A stretch of DNA of 64,000 bases from Streptomyces spiramyceticus (GTDB lineage: Bacteria > Actinomycetota > Actinomycetes > Streptomycetales > Streptomycetaceae). Under the pieces are notes generated by a model. It saw only the letters and a program-made list of their open reading frames with translations, made no database searches and was not told the DNA's origin. Positions 27,911-35,724 of the stretch are shown here, piece by piece. Both the position numbers and the translations under genes were made by a program. The stretch spans positions 5,071,501 through 5,135,500 of the forward strand of contig NZ_JARBAX010000001.1 of the NCBI RefSeq assembly GCF_028807635.1, read 5' to 3'. Position 1 is the stretch's first letter, and every line of letters starts with the position of its first letter.

Positions 27911-29470
27911 ATGGCCGGCGACAACACGGGCAACAAGCACATGAATGGGCAGGCGGAGGCGGAGAACCGAGAAGAGAGGAAGACGGAGCGAGACAGTACG
28001 CACGACCGCCTGGTCGAGCGGGAGAAAGCTAACAACGGCGGCAAGACGGCAATTGATCGAAAGGAAGAAGACACCTGGTACTTCCAGGAGTACTCGATCA
28101 ACGGCCTGCGACGGATGATCCTGGACGCGAAGCCCGGCACGCTCATGGAGGTCGGTGGGCACTGGAAAAAGGTCCACGAGCTTCTCTCCGGCGGCGATGG
28201 CAATGGAGCCGCAGGCGAGGTGGACAGGACATCCAAGAAGGACAGCGTCGCCGGCTTGATGGAGACGGCGGTCGAAAACGTCCTGGAGCACTGGCACGGG
28301 GCGGCGGCCGAGGCGTTCCGCAAGAGGTCGAAAGAAATCGTCGTCGACATTCGCAACGGTGCCGCCCACGCGAATCTGACAGCTGCGAATCTTGACGCGG
28401 TGGGCAAGCTCCTCAACGCCTCCATCCAGGAGATGGAGAAGATTGAGGAGCCCAGCGCGGCGGAGCGCGCCAAGGACAGGCTCAACGACGACGGCCGCAA
28501 CGACGACCAGCTGAAGAAGGACCTCGACGCGGGGGTCAGCGCCGGTACTGCAGCCCAGGCCAGTGAGAAGACGCTCTCGTTGACCAGGGAGCGGCAGCTG
28601 AAGGCTATTGCCGTGATGGAGAATCTGTCGCGCGGTTATACCACCGTCAGCAACAACATTAAGCCGGCGCCGGGGATCAGCGACAAGCGCGTTGAGCCTC
28701 CACGCGACGATGTGCAGATGCCTCCAGCCCCCGTGATTCCGGGCCCATCGACTGGCCCGGGACGGGCGGGTGCAGCTCCCAAGCCGTGGAGTGCCGGCAA
28801 CGCCAACAACATCGGTAATACGCCCCAGGTCCCCCGTGCCAAGGGCATCACCGGAGGCTCGCAACTCCCGTCCACCGGGACCAATGTGGACAGCATCAAG
28901 CCCGGACTGACGGGACCCGGTCTTGGCTCGAGCAACGGAATTGGTCCCGGCGGTGGCGGCGGTACCGGTGGCACCTCAGGCCCGGGCCTGGCGGGCACCG
29001 GCGGCGTCCCGGGCTTGGGAGTCGGCGGCAGTCGCAATGGCCTTAATACCCCCGGTGGCCGTGGTGGCGGCCGGGCCGGCGGCCCGGGTGGAGCCGGAGC
29101 CGGCCGCGGAAGCGGCCGAGCGGGTATGCCCGGCATGGGCGGTGGCGCTGGAGCTGGCGGGGCAGGCCGTGGTGGCGCTGGTGCCGGAGGCCGCGGAGCC
29201 CTGGCTAAGGCTCGCGGCGGCGTAGTGGGTGCGGCCAAGGGCGTCGCTGGCAAGGGCGCGGGCACTGGCTCGGGCCTGCATGGTAGCCGTGGTGGCTCGC
29301 AGCGTGGCGGCATGATGGGTGCTGGCGCCGGTGGCATGGGCGGCCGTGGTGGTCGTCGGTCCGAGGAAGAGAAGGGCCAGGGCGACCGTCCCGACTACCT
29401 TGTCGAGGACGAAGAGACCTGGATCTCGGAAGAGGACCGTAACCGGAACGTGCCGCGCAACATCGAGTAG
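27911..29470 (+). CDS. PPE-like, glycine-rich T7SS substrate
   Basis: A 519-residue protein. Its first 240 residues are helical, with a W118-H-G turn followed by AAAEAFRKRSKEIVVDIRNG, the pattern of PPE and EspB-type N-domains. After a Pro-rich hinge the rest is a Gly/Arg-rich region with repeated GGRGG and GAGAGR blocks, ending in an acidic tail (SEEDRNRNVPRNIE). Such Gly-rich tails are known for mycobacterial PPE/EspB substrates. It pairs with the ESX-like gene before it, and a mycosin gene follows, consistent with secretion. The function of the Gly tail is unknown. Confidence 0.78.
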   Translation: MAGDNTGNKHMNGQAEAENREERKTERDSTHDRLVEREKANNGGKTAIDRKEEDTWYFQEYSINGLRRMILDAKPGTLMEVGGHWKKVHELLSGGDGNGAAGEVDRTSKKDSVAGLMETAVENVLEHWHGAAAEAFRKRSKEIVVDIRNGAAHANLTAANLDAVGKLLNASIQEMEKIEEPSAAERAKDRLNDDGRNDDQLKKDLDAGVSAGTAAQASEKTLSLTRERQLKAIAVMENLSRGYTTVSNNIKPAPGISDKRVEPPRDDVQMPPAPVIPGPSTGPGRAGAAPKPWSAGNANNIGNTPQVPRAKGITGGSQLPSTGTNVDSIKPGLTGPGLGSSNGIGPGGGGGTGGTSGPGLAGTGGVPGLGVGGSRNGLNTPGGRGGGRAGGPGGAGAGRGSGRAGMPGMGGGAGAGGAGRGGAGAGGRGALAKARGGVVGAAKGVAGKGAGTGSGLHGSRGGSQRGGMMGAGAGGMGGRGGRRSEEEKGQGDRPDYLVEDEETWISEEDRNRNVPRNIE

Positions 29471-29550
29471 GCACGGACGAACCGGGATCGTCGTCGACGG
29501 TTCGTCTTGAAGGCTGGCGTAGACAGCTGCAGTTGAGTGAGGAGCAAGGA

Positions 29551-30897
29551 ATGGGTGTCAAGCGGGTCTGGTCCGCGGCAGGAGCCGTGACGCTGGCGGG
29601 AGCCTTGCTCCTCACATCAGCTCCAACAGCCTCAGCGGATTCCGTACGGGATCGGCAGTGGGCGATGGAGGCGTTCAACGGCGAGAAGACCTGGGCTGAG
29701 TCGCAGGGGGAGGGGGTTACGGTTGCCGTCATTGATACTGGCGTGGAGAGAACCCATCCTGATCTGGTTGGACAGGTTTTGCCGGGGAAGGACTTCACCG
29801 ACGACGGCGGGGACGCTAATGATGACGCCGACGGTCATGGCACCGGGATGGCGAGCATCATCGCTGGCCACGGGCATGGACCGGGCAATTCCGAAGGCGT
29901 GATGGGCCTGGCGCCGAAGGCTAAGATCCTCCCGGTGCAGTACTGGGATGAGTACAAACTCTCTGACAAGAGGATGGCGTCTGCCATCCGCTATGCGGTG
30001 GACGAAGGGGCATCGGTAATTAACCTCTCAGTCAAAGATGAGGATGTTACCGAGGAATCAAAGACTGCGGAGGCCGTCGCCTACGCCCAAGAGCACGATG
30101 TTGTCGTGGTTGCGGGGACCGGTAATGAGGGCTTGCCAGTCGGATACCCGGCAAAGCTTCCAGGTGTGGTCGCCGTGGGTGCCGTTGATAAGTCTCTGGC
30201 GATTTGGAGAAGGTCCAACCACGGTGTCGGCGTCACGCTCACCGCTCCGGGCGTAGACATCGTCCAGGCGGCGGCTGAGGTCGAAAGCCCCAACGGCTAT
30301 GGGGATGGCACAGGTACATCTAACGCCACGGCCTACGTATCAGCCACCGCAGCCCTAGTCCGCGCCAAGTTCCCCGACCTCACCGCAGGCCAGGTCATCA
30401 ACCGCCTGATCAAGTCGGCAACCTTCGCCCAGCACGACATCAAGAAGGCTCCCGACGACGAGTACGGCTACGGGATCATCCGCCCCCTCAAGGCGCTCAC
30501 GATGGACATCCCCAAGGGCCCCAAGGAGGGCCCCTTGGAGCAGGCGCCATCGGACAGCTCCTCCAAGGCCGGCAGCGCTTCCGCGGGCAACGATGACGGC
30601 TCAACTCAGGCCGAGAAGAAGTCTTCTTCGAGCAGCCTGCCCCTCGTCATCGGCGGCATCGCAGCCGCCGTAGTCATCGGCGGCATCATCTTCGCTGTGC
30701 TTCGAAGCCGCGGAAACCGTGGCAACGGTGGCCCTGGTCCCGGTGGCCCCAACGGCGGGAGTTACCCCCAGGGCATGGGCTACCCGAACCAACCGCCGTA
30801 CCCGACGGCCCAGCAGCCGTACCCCACCGCCGCTCCAGGCCAGTCCCCGCACAACCCCATCCCCTACGGCCAACAGCCGCCACACCAGGGGCAGTAG
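29551..30897 (+). CDS. Second mycosin-like S8 protease
   Basis: A 448-residue subtilisin-like protease with Asp62 (VIDTGVERT), His96 (GHGTGMASII), Asn in GTGNEG and Ser257 (GTSNATAYVS), a signal peptide (GAVTLAGALLLTSAPTASA), and a C-terminal anchor (LPLVIGGIAAAVVIGGIIFAVL) followed by a cytoplasmic-side Pro/Gly/Tyr-rich tail of about 70 residues. The ATG with a GAGGAG site is used. The middle of the gene (roughly 29.7-30.3 kb) has noticeably more A/T at third positions than its ends, suggesting a mosaic or transferred block. Two mycosins within five genes is unusual for one locus. Confidence 0.88.
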   Translation: MGVKRVWSAAGAVTLAGALLLTSAPTASADSVRDRQWAMEAFNGEKTWAESQGEGVTVAVIDTGVERTHPDLVGQVLPGKDFTDDGGDANDDADGHGTGMASIIAGHGHGPGNSEGVMGLAPKAKILPVQYWDEYKLSDKRMASAIRYAVDEGASVINLSVKDEDVTEESKTAEAVAYAQEHDVVVVAGTGNEGLPVGYPAKLPGVVAVGAVDKSLAIWRRSNHGVGVTLTAPGVDIVQAAAEVESPNGYGDGTGTSNATAYVSATAALVRAKFPDLTAGQVINRLIKSATFAQHDIKKAPDDEYGYGIIRPLKALTMDIPKGPKEGPLEQAPSDSSSKAGSASAGNDDGSTQAEKKSSSSSLPLVIGGIAAAVVIGGIIFAVLRSRGNRGNGGPGPGGPNGGSYPQGMGYPNQPPYPTAQQPYPTAAPGQSPHNPIPYGQQPPHQGQ

Positions 30898-30964
30898 AGC
30901 AGGAGCGCTCTACCGGACAAGGTGCTGTCCGCAATCTATTCACCATCAAGGTCTCCACTCGCGG

Positions 30965-31243
30965 TCAGCACGGAGCACCGTATATGCGGGTCTCAACGCG
31001 TCAACAGTCCGTCGCTGGCCCAAGGGCGCCGAGGACGGCGGCGCGTGGGTCGCCGGCGATCTGGCCTTCGGTGGAGTCATGATTGTGCCCGGAACGAACG
31101 ACATGCTGTTCATGCAGCCCCCTGACTGGCAGAAGTTCACGCAGGAGCGCGAACAGGCTGACGCTGCACGCATCGCGCGAGCGGAGCAGGCTGGGATCAC
31201 CAAGCTCATCGAGAAGGAACCGAGGATGATGTACGGCTCGTAG
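30965..31243 (+). pseudogene. 5'-truncated paralogue of the PH-like membrane protein family (remnant)
   Basis: The frame encodes RRWPKGAEDGGAWVAGDLAF GGVMIVPGTN-type sequence (split here for length). It aligns by eye with the C-terminal halves at 37.9-38.1 kb (RRKRWTGEMEQGAWFAGD, GGVIAVPGG) and 38.6-38.7 kb (TRWSGEFEHGAWFAGN, GGVIALPGG). The N-terminal half with its membrane helices is absent, and no good start precedes the matching block, although an internal ATG at 31079 could make a 54-residue peptide. I read it as a fragment. It is followed by a terminator. Confidence 0.65.
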
Positions 31244-31260
31244 CCGCCACGTCATGACAA

Positions 31261-31289
31261 CGGTGCCGGGCTCCCAGAGCCCGGCACCG
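31261..31289. terminator. Terminator between convergent units
   Basis: A perfect 13-base-pair stem (CGGTGCCGGGCTC and its complement) with a three-base loop, between the truncated paralogue and the leftward kinase-like gene. Confidence 0.85.
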
Positions 31290-31302
31290 TCGCGTTCCCG
31301 CC

Positions 31303-31713
31303 CTACCCGCTCCCCTTCAGCTCCAGCTCCGCCCAGACCGTCTTCCCAACCGTGAGCGCCTCCACGTCCCATCGCGCCGCGAGTGCATGGACGATGACGA
31401 GCCCACGCCCGAACTGGTCCTCGCACTCGGCAGAGCGGAGAGCCGGTCTGCGCTCCCCCTTGGGGTCGGTGACGGCGATCCGTAAGACCGACTGGGCGAG
31501 GACTGCCTCCACGCGGAAGAGCCGATCCCTGAGGCAGCCGTGGAGCAGGGCGTTCGTTACCAGCTCGCTGGTAACGAGGGCCGCGTCCGCCGTGACTTCA
31601 GGATGTCCCCATTCGCCGACCAGCCAGGCGATCCGCCTGCGGGCGGTGGGGACGGACCCCAGCCTGGGCGGGTAAGTGACTACGTCGTAGCCGACGTTGG
31701 GTGATGCCTCCAT
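31303..31713 (-). CDS. RsbW/SpoIIAB-like ATP-binding protein (HATPase_c anti-sigma family)
   Basis: A 136-residue protein with the Bergerat-fold N-box TSELVTNALLHG (Asn54), the VTDPKG loop and the G-box EDQFGRGLVIVHALA. An AAGGAGG ribosome binding site supports the ATG. In Streptomyces dozens of such short proteins exist; some regulate sigma factors, most are untested. It diverges from the XRE regulator gene, with DUF397 behind that. The three are a common Streptomyces set whose regulation is often shared. Confidence 0.85.
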   Translation of the reverse strand: MEASPNVGYDVVTYPPRLGSVPTARRRIAWLVGEWGHPEVTADAALVTSELVTNALLHGCLRDRLFRVEAVLAQSVLRIAVTDPKGERRPALRSAECEDQFGRGLVIVHALAARWDVEALTVGKTVWAELELKGSG

Positions 31714-31948
31714 GCACACGCACCTCCTTGTTCGAGCGGGCCACGAGACGGTGGCATGCCGCGCCCGCGCAGGGCGGAGCGGTGCACTTCCGCCAACTGG
31801 CTCCGCTGTGCGAGCGGTGGAGTACTGACGGTAGCCACGTCGATGCTGAGAGCGCAAGAACTCTCGGAGATATCTGTCTCCGAGAATCGCTTGTCTTGGC
31901 TCGGAGATCGACTGCACACTGGGTTCAACTCGAGAAAGGTGGTGCGAA

Positions 31949-32812
31949 GTGGCAAGCGGTCAGGCCAGTTTGGGCAACCGGGTGTCGACGGTCCTGGCCC
32001 GGAAGCTAGGCGGCGAGCTACTGCGACTACGCGACGCAGCAGGGCTGACCCAACCGCAGGCTGCGGCGGCACTGAGTGCTACGGCGGCGAAGGTCGCCAA
32101 GATGGAACGCGGCTGGGTGCCGTTCCGGGACCCCGACATCTTGGCTCTCTGCCAGCTGTACGGGGTGGACGACTCGAAGACCGTCGACAGCCTCTTGCAT
32201 ATCGCGAAGCTCGACCGTGAAAGGCGGAAGGCCAAGGGCTGGTGGAAGCACTCTCCCAACGCGGGGGCGCTGGCCGAGTACATCGCTATGGAGGACGTGG
32301 CCACACGCGTCCGCACCTGGCAGCTGTCGTTGGTTCCCGGACTGTTCCAAACTGCGGAGTACGCGCGCGCACTCGCTGTGAGCGACGGCGTATGGGAGGA
32401 CCCGGACGACATCGAGCGCATCGTCGCGGTCAGGATGAAGCGGCAGGCCCGCCTGGCTGGCGAGACGCCCCTGCAGGTACATGCCGTGATCTGGGAGGCG
32501 GCGCTGCGGCAACTGGTCGGCGGCCCGGAGGTCATGCGGGCTCAGCTCGCTCACGTGCTGGATATGGCCAAACTCCCCAACATCCATGTTCAGGTGTTGC
32601 CCTTCCGGGCCGGTGGATACCCCTGTATCGGCGGTGCCTTCAACATCGTCTCCTTCGCCGAAGCTGGTGCAGTGGACGTGGTTCATGTGGACACCATTGC
32701 CTCTACCGTGTGGGTGGAGGACGCGAACGAAGGCGCCGCGTACGGCACATTCTTCGACCGTACGGCCAGGCTCAGCCTGTCACCGCATGACTCCGAGCTA
32801 CTCATCGAGTAG
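31949..32812 (+). CDS. XRE-type regulator with DUF5753 domain
   Basis: A 287-residue protein starting at a GTG. The N-terminal helix-turn-helix (LGGELLRLRDAAGLTQPQAAAAL) is followed by the DUF5753 domain, with QLSLVPGLFQTAEYARAL, QARLAGETPLQVHAVIWEAALRQ and LPNIHVQVLPFRAG in family order. Members typically control the adjacent DUF397 gene and development or antibiotic genes; targets here are unknown. It is followed 21 bases later by a DUF397 gene and diverges from the HATPase gene. Confidence 0.92.
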   Translation: MASGQASLGNRVSTVLARKLGGELLRLRDAAGLTQPQAAAALSATAAKVAKMERGWVPFRDPDILALCQLYGVDDSKTVDSLLHIAKLDRERRKAKGWWKHSPNAGALAEYIAMEDVATRVRTWQLSLVPGLFQTAEYARALAVSDGVWEDPDDIERIVAVRMKRQARLAGETPLQVHAVIWEAALRQLVGGPEVMRAQLAHVLDMAKLPNIHVQVLPFRAGGYPCIGGAFNIVSFAEAGAVDVVHVDTIASTVWVEDANEGAAYGTFFDRTARLSLSPHDSELLIE

Positions 32813-32833
32813 CATTGGCAAGGGGACGCAGGC

Positions 32834-33016
32834 GTGACCCGGTTCGAGTTTGTGAAGTCCAGCTACAGCACGTCCGCCGGCGAGTGCGTCGAGGTTGCCA
32901 CGAACATCCCCGGCACCGTCGCCGTACGGGACTCCAAGGACCCGGACAGTAAGATACTTCGCTTCAGCACAGCCGCATGGCAGGCATTTCAGTCACGAGG
33001 GACGCTCAGGTGTTGA
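32834..33016 (+). CDS. DUF397 domain protein
   Basis: A 60-residue protein from a GTG, with FEFVKSSYSTSAGECVEVAT, VAVRDSKDPDSKILRFS and TAAWQAFQ, an exact DUF397 pattern. An AGGGGA site lies upstream. It is co-transcribed with the DUF5753 regulator. The sequence soon after it is transposase remnant, so an insertion event ended next to it. Confidence 0.9.
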   Translation: MTRFEFVKSSYSTSAGECVEVATNIPGTVAVRDSKDPDSKILRFSTAAWQAFQSRGTLRC

Positions 33017-33119
33017 ACCCAGCCCGACGTCCCTGACGTCGAGCAGTGCTGAAGCGCAACTAAAGCCCTGCTGTACAAGGTCCTTGCTGTACGCACCGGC
33101 ATCATCGGGCCTTTGTGAA

Positions 33120-33501
33120 CAGGCGATGCTGCCCCGCGCTGACCCGGTGCCCCTGGCGAGTGAGTTCGAGGGCGAGTCTCCTGGTCGACTTGGTCGTCCA
33201 GCGCAGCGGTGACATCGGATCCCCCGCATATGTCCGGCTCGACCAGAGCCAGCAGGGCCGGCCGCAGCCCCGGGTTCACCTCGGCGGCCTTCTTGCGCCC
33301 GCCGCCGGGACGGCGCACCCGTCCCAGCGGCCCCTCGCCCGCCTCCAGCTCGTCCACGCCTTTGCGGACCGCGGTCTCGCTGACCTGAGCCGCCTGCGCG
33401 ACCAGCCGGACACCGCCGTGTCCCAGGACCCGGGCCTCGGCTCCCATCAGCAGCCGACGCTGCCGCTCGTCCAGATGCGAGAACAACACCCCGAACTTCA
33501 C
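33120..33501 (-). mobile_element. Remnant of an ISAzo13-type (Rhodopirellula-type) transposase
   Basis: The N-terminal part reads FSHLDERQRRLLMGAEARVL, AGEGPLGRVRRPGGGRKKAAE and PGLRPALLALVEPD, typical of this family in Streptomyces. After VEPD the frame shifts within a run of Gs near 33221-33225, and the next frame continues with DPMSPLRWTTKSTRRLALEL and TRQGHRVS. It then stops matching near 33120, so the catalytic domain is lost. It is therefore non-functional. No terminal repeats were found. Confidence 0.78.
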
Positions 33502-33511
33502 GGCCAGTTGA

Positions 33512-34025
33512 TCACGAGTCTCGTTCGGGATGCCCGTACCACGTGAACGAGCCCGAATACGGGAAGCAGCACGTTGATTCTCTGCGAGCCCTTAGTTTGG
33601 CGTTTATGCTGCGTGCCTGTTCGTAGTGCCCCTCGCAGCGTTTGGTTTGCCGTGTTTTCCGACGGGGTGCTCGTGTGCGCGGTGCTTGGTTCTTCGTGCC
33701 GGTTGGTCGGCCGGGGCCTGCGGTGCTGGATTTCGGTGCGCCGGCCAGCTGAGGGGTCTTCCCGCAGAGGCGGCGAAATCCTCGGCGGACGCGGGCGGGT
33801 GTGAGGCGCCTTGGGCGCGCGGGCGGTTCCCAGGGCCGGGTGGTTCCTCTGCGAGGGTGGCCGAGGCGGAGTTGGGCGTGGGCGGCGATGACCAGCCAAG
33901 TCCAGCGATCGGCGGCGGCTGGCTCACGGAGTTTGGGAGTGGTCCAGCCCATCGTCTGCCTGATCATTCTGAAGGTAGTTCAAGATCGAATATGCGTAGG
34001 AACGCCCCCTGTAAACGACGCCGCG
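33512..34025 (-). mobile_element. C-terminal remnant of an IS701-like (NF041680-type) transposase
   Basis: The frame gives MIRQTMGWTTPKLREPAAAD, RWTWLVIAAHAQLRLGHPRR and LTPARVRRGFRRLCGKTPQL, then GPGRPTGTKN, the C-terminus of a common Streptomyces transposase. Upstream, after a one-base loss near 33976-33981, another frame supplies GAFLRIFDLE, so the joined sequence would be FDLE(H)TFRMIRQTMGW. The N-terminal two thirds are missing. It lies next to the ISAzo13-like remnant in the same orientation. Confidence 0.75.
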
Positions 34026-34511
34026 CGAAGTCACCTCTTTTACATCGCGTACGCGAATCAGCACCGTAACTGGTCGCACTGACAGCGTCTCAGGGTCCTC
34101 ATGTTTCTTTGGCGGCACATGGCTTGAATGCACTGCTCTGCGAGCTGCTCACCGACCACAAGAGCGTCCAATGGGGCAGGAGCGGGCGTCTCCCCTTGAT
34201 CTGGTGCCTCAGTGCGTCGGAGGTTCGGCGTGGGCGGCGGCCTCCGGTGAGTGGCAACACCGCCCACATCTGGGTCCCGCCCCCGGCTCGCGAGCGTCCC
34301 CGAATGCCGCCCGTCCGGCCAGTGTGCCGAAACCCAGCGCGGCACGTCCCGGCGTTGTCAGGGCTGCTCTGACTTGCTGCGACAGGCCATCGGCGGTTGC
34401 CTCTCACCTCCGCTCGGACTAGAGCGCCTCACGGCGCGAACCGTCTACTGGAGGCTGAGGCACCGGCGTCGTCATGTTCGCCGTATGGGCGTCGCGTCGC
34501 CTACCCGCCTA
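34026..34511. other. Non-coding stretch after the transposase remnants
   Basis: Nearly 490 bases where I recognise no gene in any frame. Several open frames exist but none has a plausible start context, codon pattern or familiar motif. It probably holds decayed insertion-associated sequence and the 3' end of the following leftward operon. No terminator hairpin was identified. Confidence 0.5.
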
Positions 34512-35189
34512 CTACCCGAAATCAGCCCTGACTTGGTCGGAGATGCTGGCTCTCCTCTCGCCGCCGTTTTCCGGGCCGGACGGAGGCGGTTCTGCGTCGC
34601 TGGCGACCGTGAGGTCGTGGGCCGACTTCGACAACAGCGAGACGTAGAAGGGGAGATCCGGCAGCGACGGAGTGGTCAGGCTCATGACGAGCAGCCGACG
34701 CATGCGAGGGAGGGGGAGGTAGACATCGGCCCGCGCGAGGGGCAGGGACGGTGCCGTGTCATCCCCCGGGTCGGACTGCCATTCCAGGCCGCACAGAACG
34801 AGCACGCCCGGCCCTGCTGGAACGCGGATGTCCTCGACTGTGTTGTTCTCGTTCGCGGAGAGCGCCTCGAAAAGGCCGCGCGCGGACAACTCGGCATCGG
34901 CCTCGTCCAGAGGGTCGAGGCGGGCCAGCAGCGAGGCGGTGGTGAGCCGGCCGTCCGGCGCCTCGTCCAGGCAGAAGCCCGCGTAGAAGGAATTCTCGGC
35001 CAGCGCGTGGTCGGCCATTTCGCGGTAGGTATGGAAGGTGACTTCGCGTTGGAAGTCGCTTCCGGTCGGCCAGATTTCCTCTGCGATGGACCAGAGTTGC
35101 TCGAGACGCCTCTCCTCGTCCAAGTCCAGGCCCAGGGAGTGAAATCCCCCAGGTATGTCCAAGTGCAGCTCATCGCTCAGTGCGGCCAT
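34512..35189 (-). CDS. Unknown soluble protein in the WXG-effector operon
   Basis: A 225-residue acidic protein (LSDELHLDIPGGFHSLGLDL, LFEALSANENNTVEDIRVPA, VYLPLPRMRRLLVMSLTTPS) without signal peptide or membrane helix. Its ATG overlaps the preceding stop (TGATG), with GGGAG eight bases upstream, so it is translated with the 177-residue gene. It is the last gene of a four-gene operon headed by a WXG100-like protein. A role as immunity or chaperone protein for the 467-residue effector candidate would fit that position, but there is no domain evidence. Confidence 0.65.
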   Translation of the reverse strand: MAALSDELHLDIPGGFHSLGLDLDEERRLEQLWSIAEEIWPTGSDFQREVTFHTYREMADHALAENSFYAGFCLDEAPDGRLTTASLLARLDPLDEADAELSARGLFEALSANENNTVEDIRVPAGPGVLVLCGLEWQSDPGDDTAPSLPLARADVYLPLPRMRRLLVMSLTTPSLPDLPFYVSLLSKSAHDLTVASDAEPPPSGPENGGERRASISDQVRADFG

Positions 35190-35722
35190 CACATGTTCTC
35201 CCACTGGGCCGGCCTCAGACTCACGCTGGGGCGGATGTGATTGGGCCTCGGTACATCCAGAATCACGCGGTGCCTGTGCGCGATGCCCCTCATCACGCTG
35301 AGCGGAACCCCCCGATACTCGCGGCAGTCCACCATGACACCTACCAGGGGGCTTTCTCTGTCTCTGGCGCCAGTTGCATACCTGGCTCCGACGTAGTGGT
35401 AGAACCTGGTTCTCCAGCTGTACTTCCCCTTATGCATCTCCGCGGAAATTCGACCGAACTCCCGATCCAGATATTCTTCGTGTCTCACCGGATTACGTGA
35501 CATGCGGAGCATGAGCTTAACCGGGGAGAGGAAACGCCTAGGAGCCTCAAAGATCCGATCAAAATCTTCACCGCCCAAGAAAAGAATCAGCAGCCAGAGG
35601 GGGCCCGTGACGCATTGCACCGGGATCATTACCCACTGTGCGAAAAACCATACGATAAGGCCGATCCTCGAGGCATGGGGAAGAACGGGATCGGCGGATC
35701 CTTCGGGGAGCGCGCTAGCCAT
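35189..35722 (-). CDS. Membrane-associated protein in the WXG-effector operon
   Basis: A 177-residue protein with one long hydrophobic region near the N-terminus (IGLIVWFFAQWVMIPV and CVTGPLWLLILFLGG, possibly a hairpin of two helices). A basic, aromatic cytoplasmic domain follows, ending VDCREYRGVPLSVMRGIAHR and HRVILDVPRPNHIRPSVSLR. The ATG has GGAG seven bases upstream. It begins two bases after the stop of the 467-residue gene and couples to the gene after it. An immunity function in the membrane against the adjacent putative effector is a guess from operon order. Confidence 0.65.
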   Translation of the reverse strand: MASALPEGSADPVLPHASRIGLIVWFFAQWVMIPVQCVTGPLWLLILFLGGEDFDRIFEAPRRFLSPVKLMLRMSRNPVRHEEYLDREFGRISAEMHKGKYSWRTRFYHYVGARYATGARDRESPLVGVMVDCREYRGVPLSVMRGIAHRHRVILDVPRPNHIRPSVSLRPAQWENM

Positions 35723-35724
35723 CC

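Noticed and set aside
33924..34511. A conserved gene on the plus strand after the transposase remnants
   Set aside because: The open frames there lack a ribosome binding site, and their predicted products have no familiar sequence; antisense overlap with the remnants explains part of the openness.
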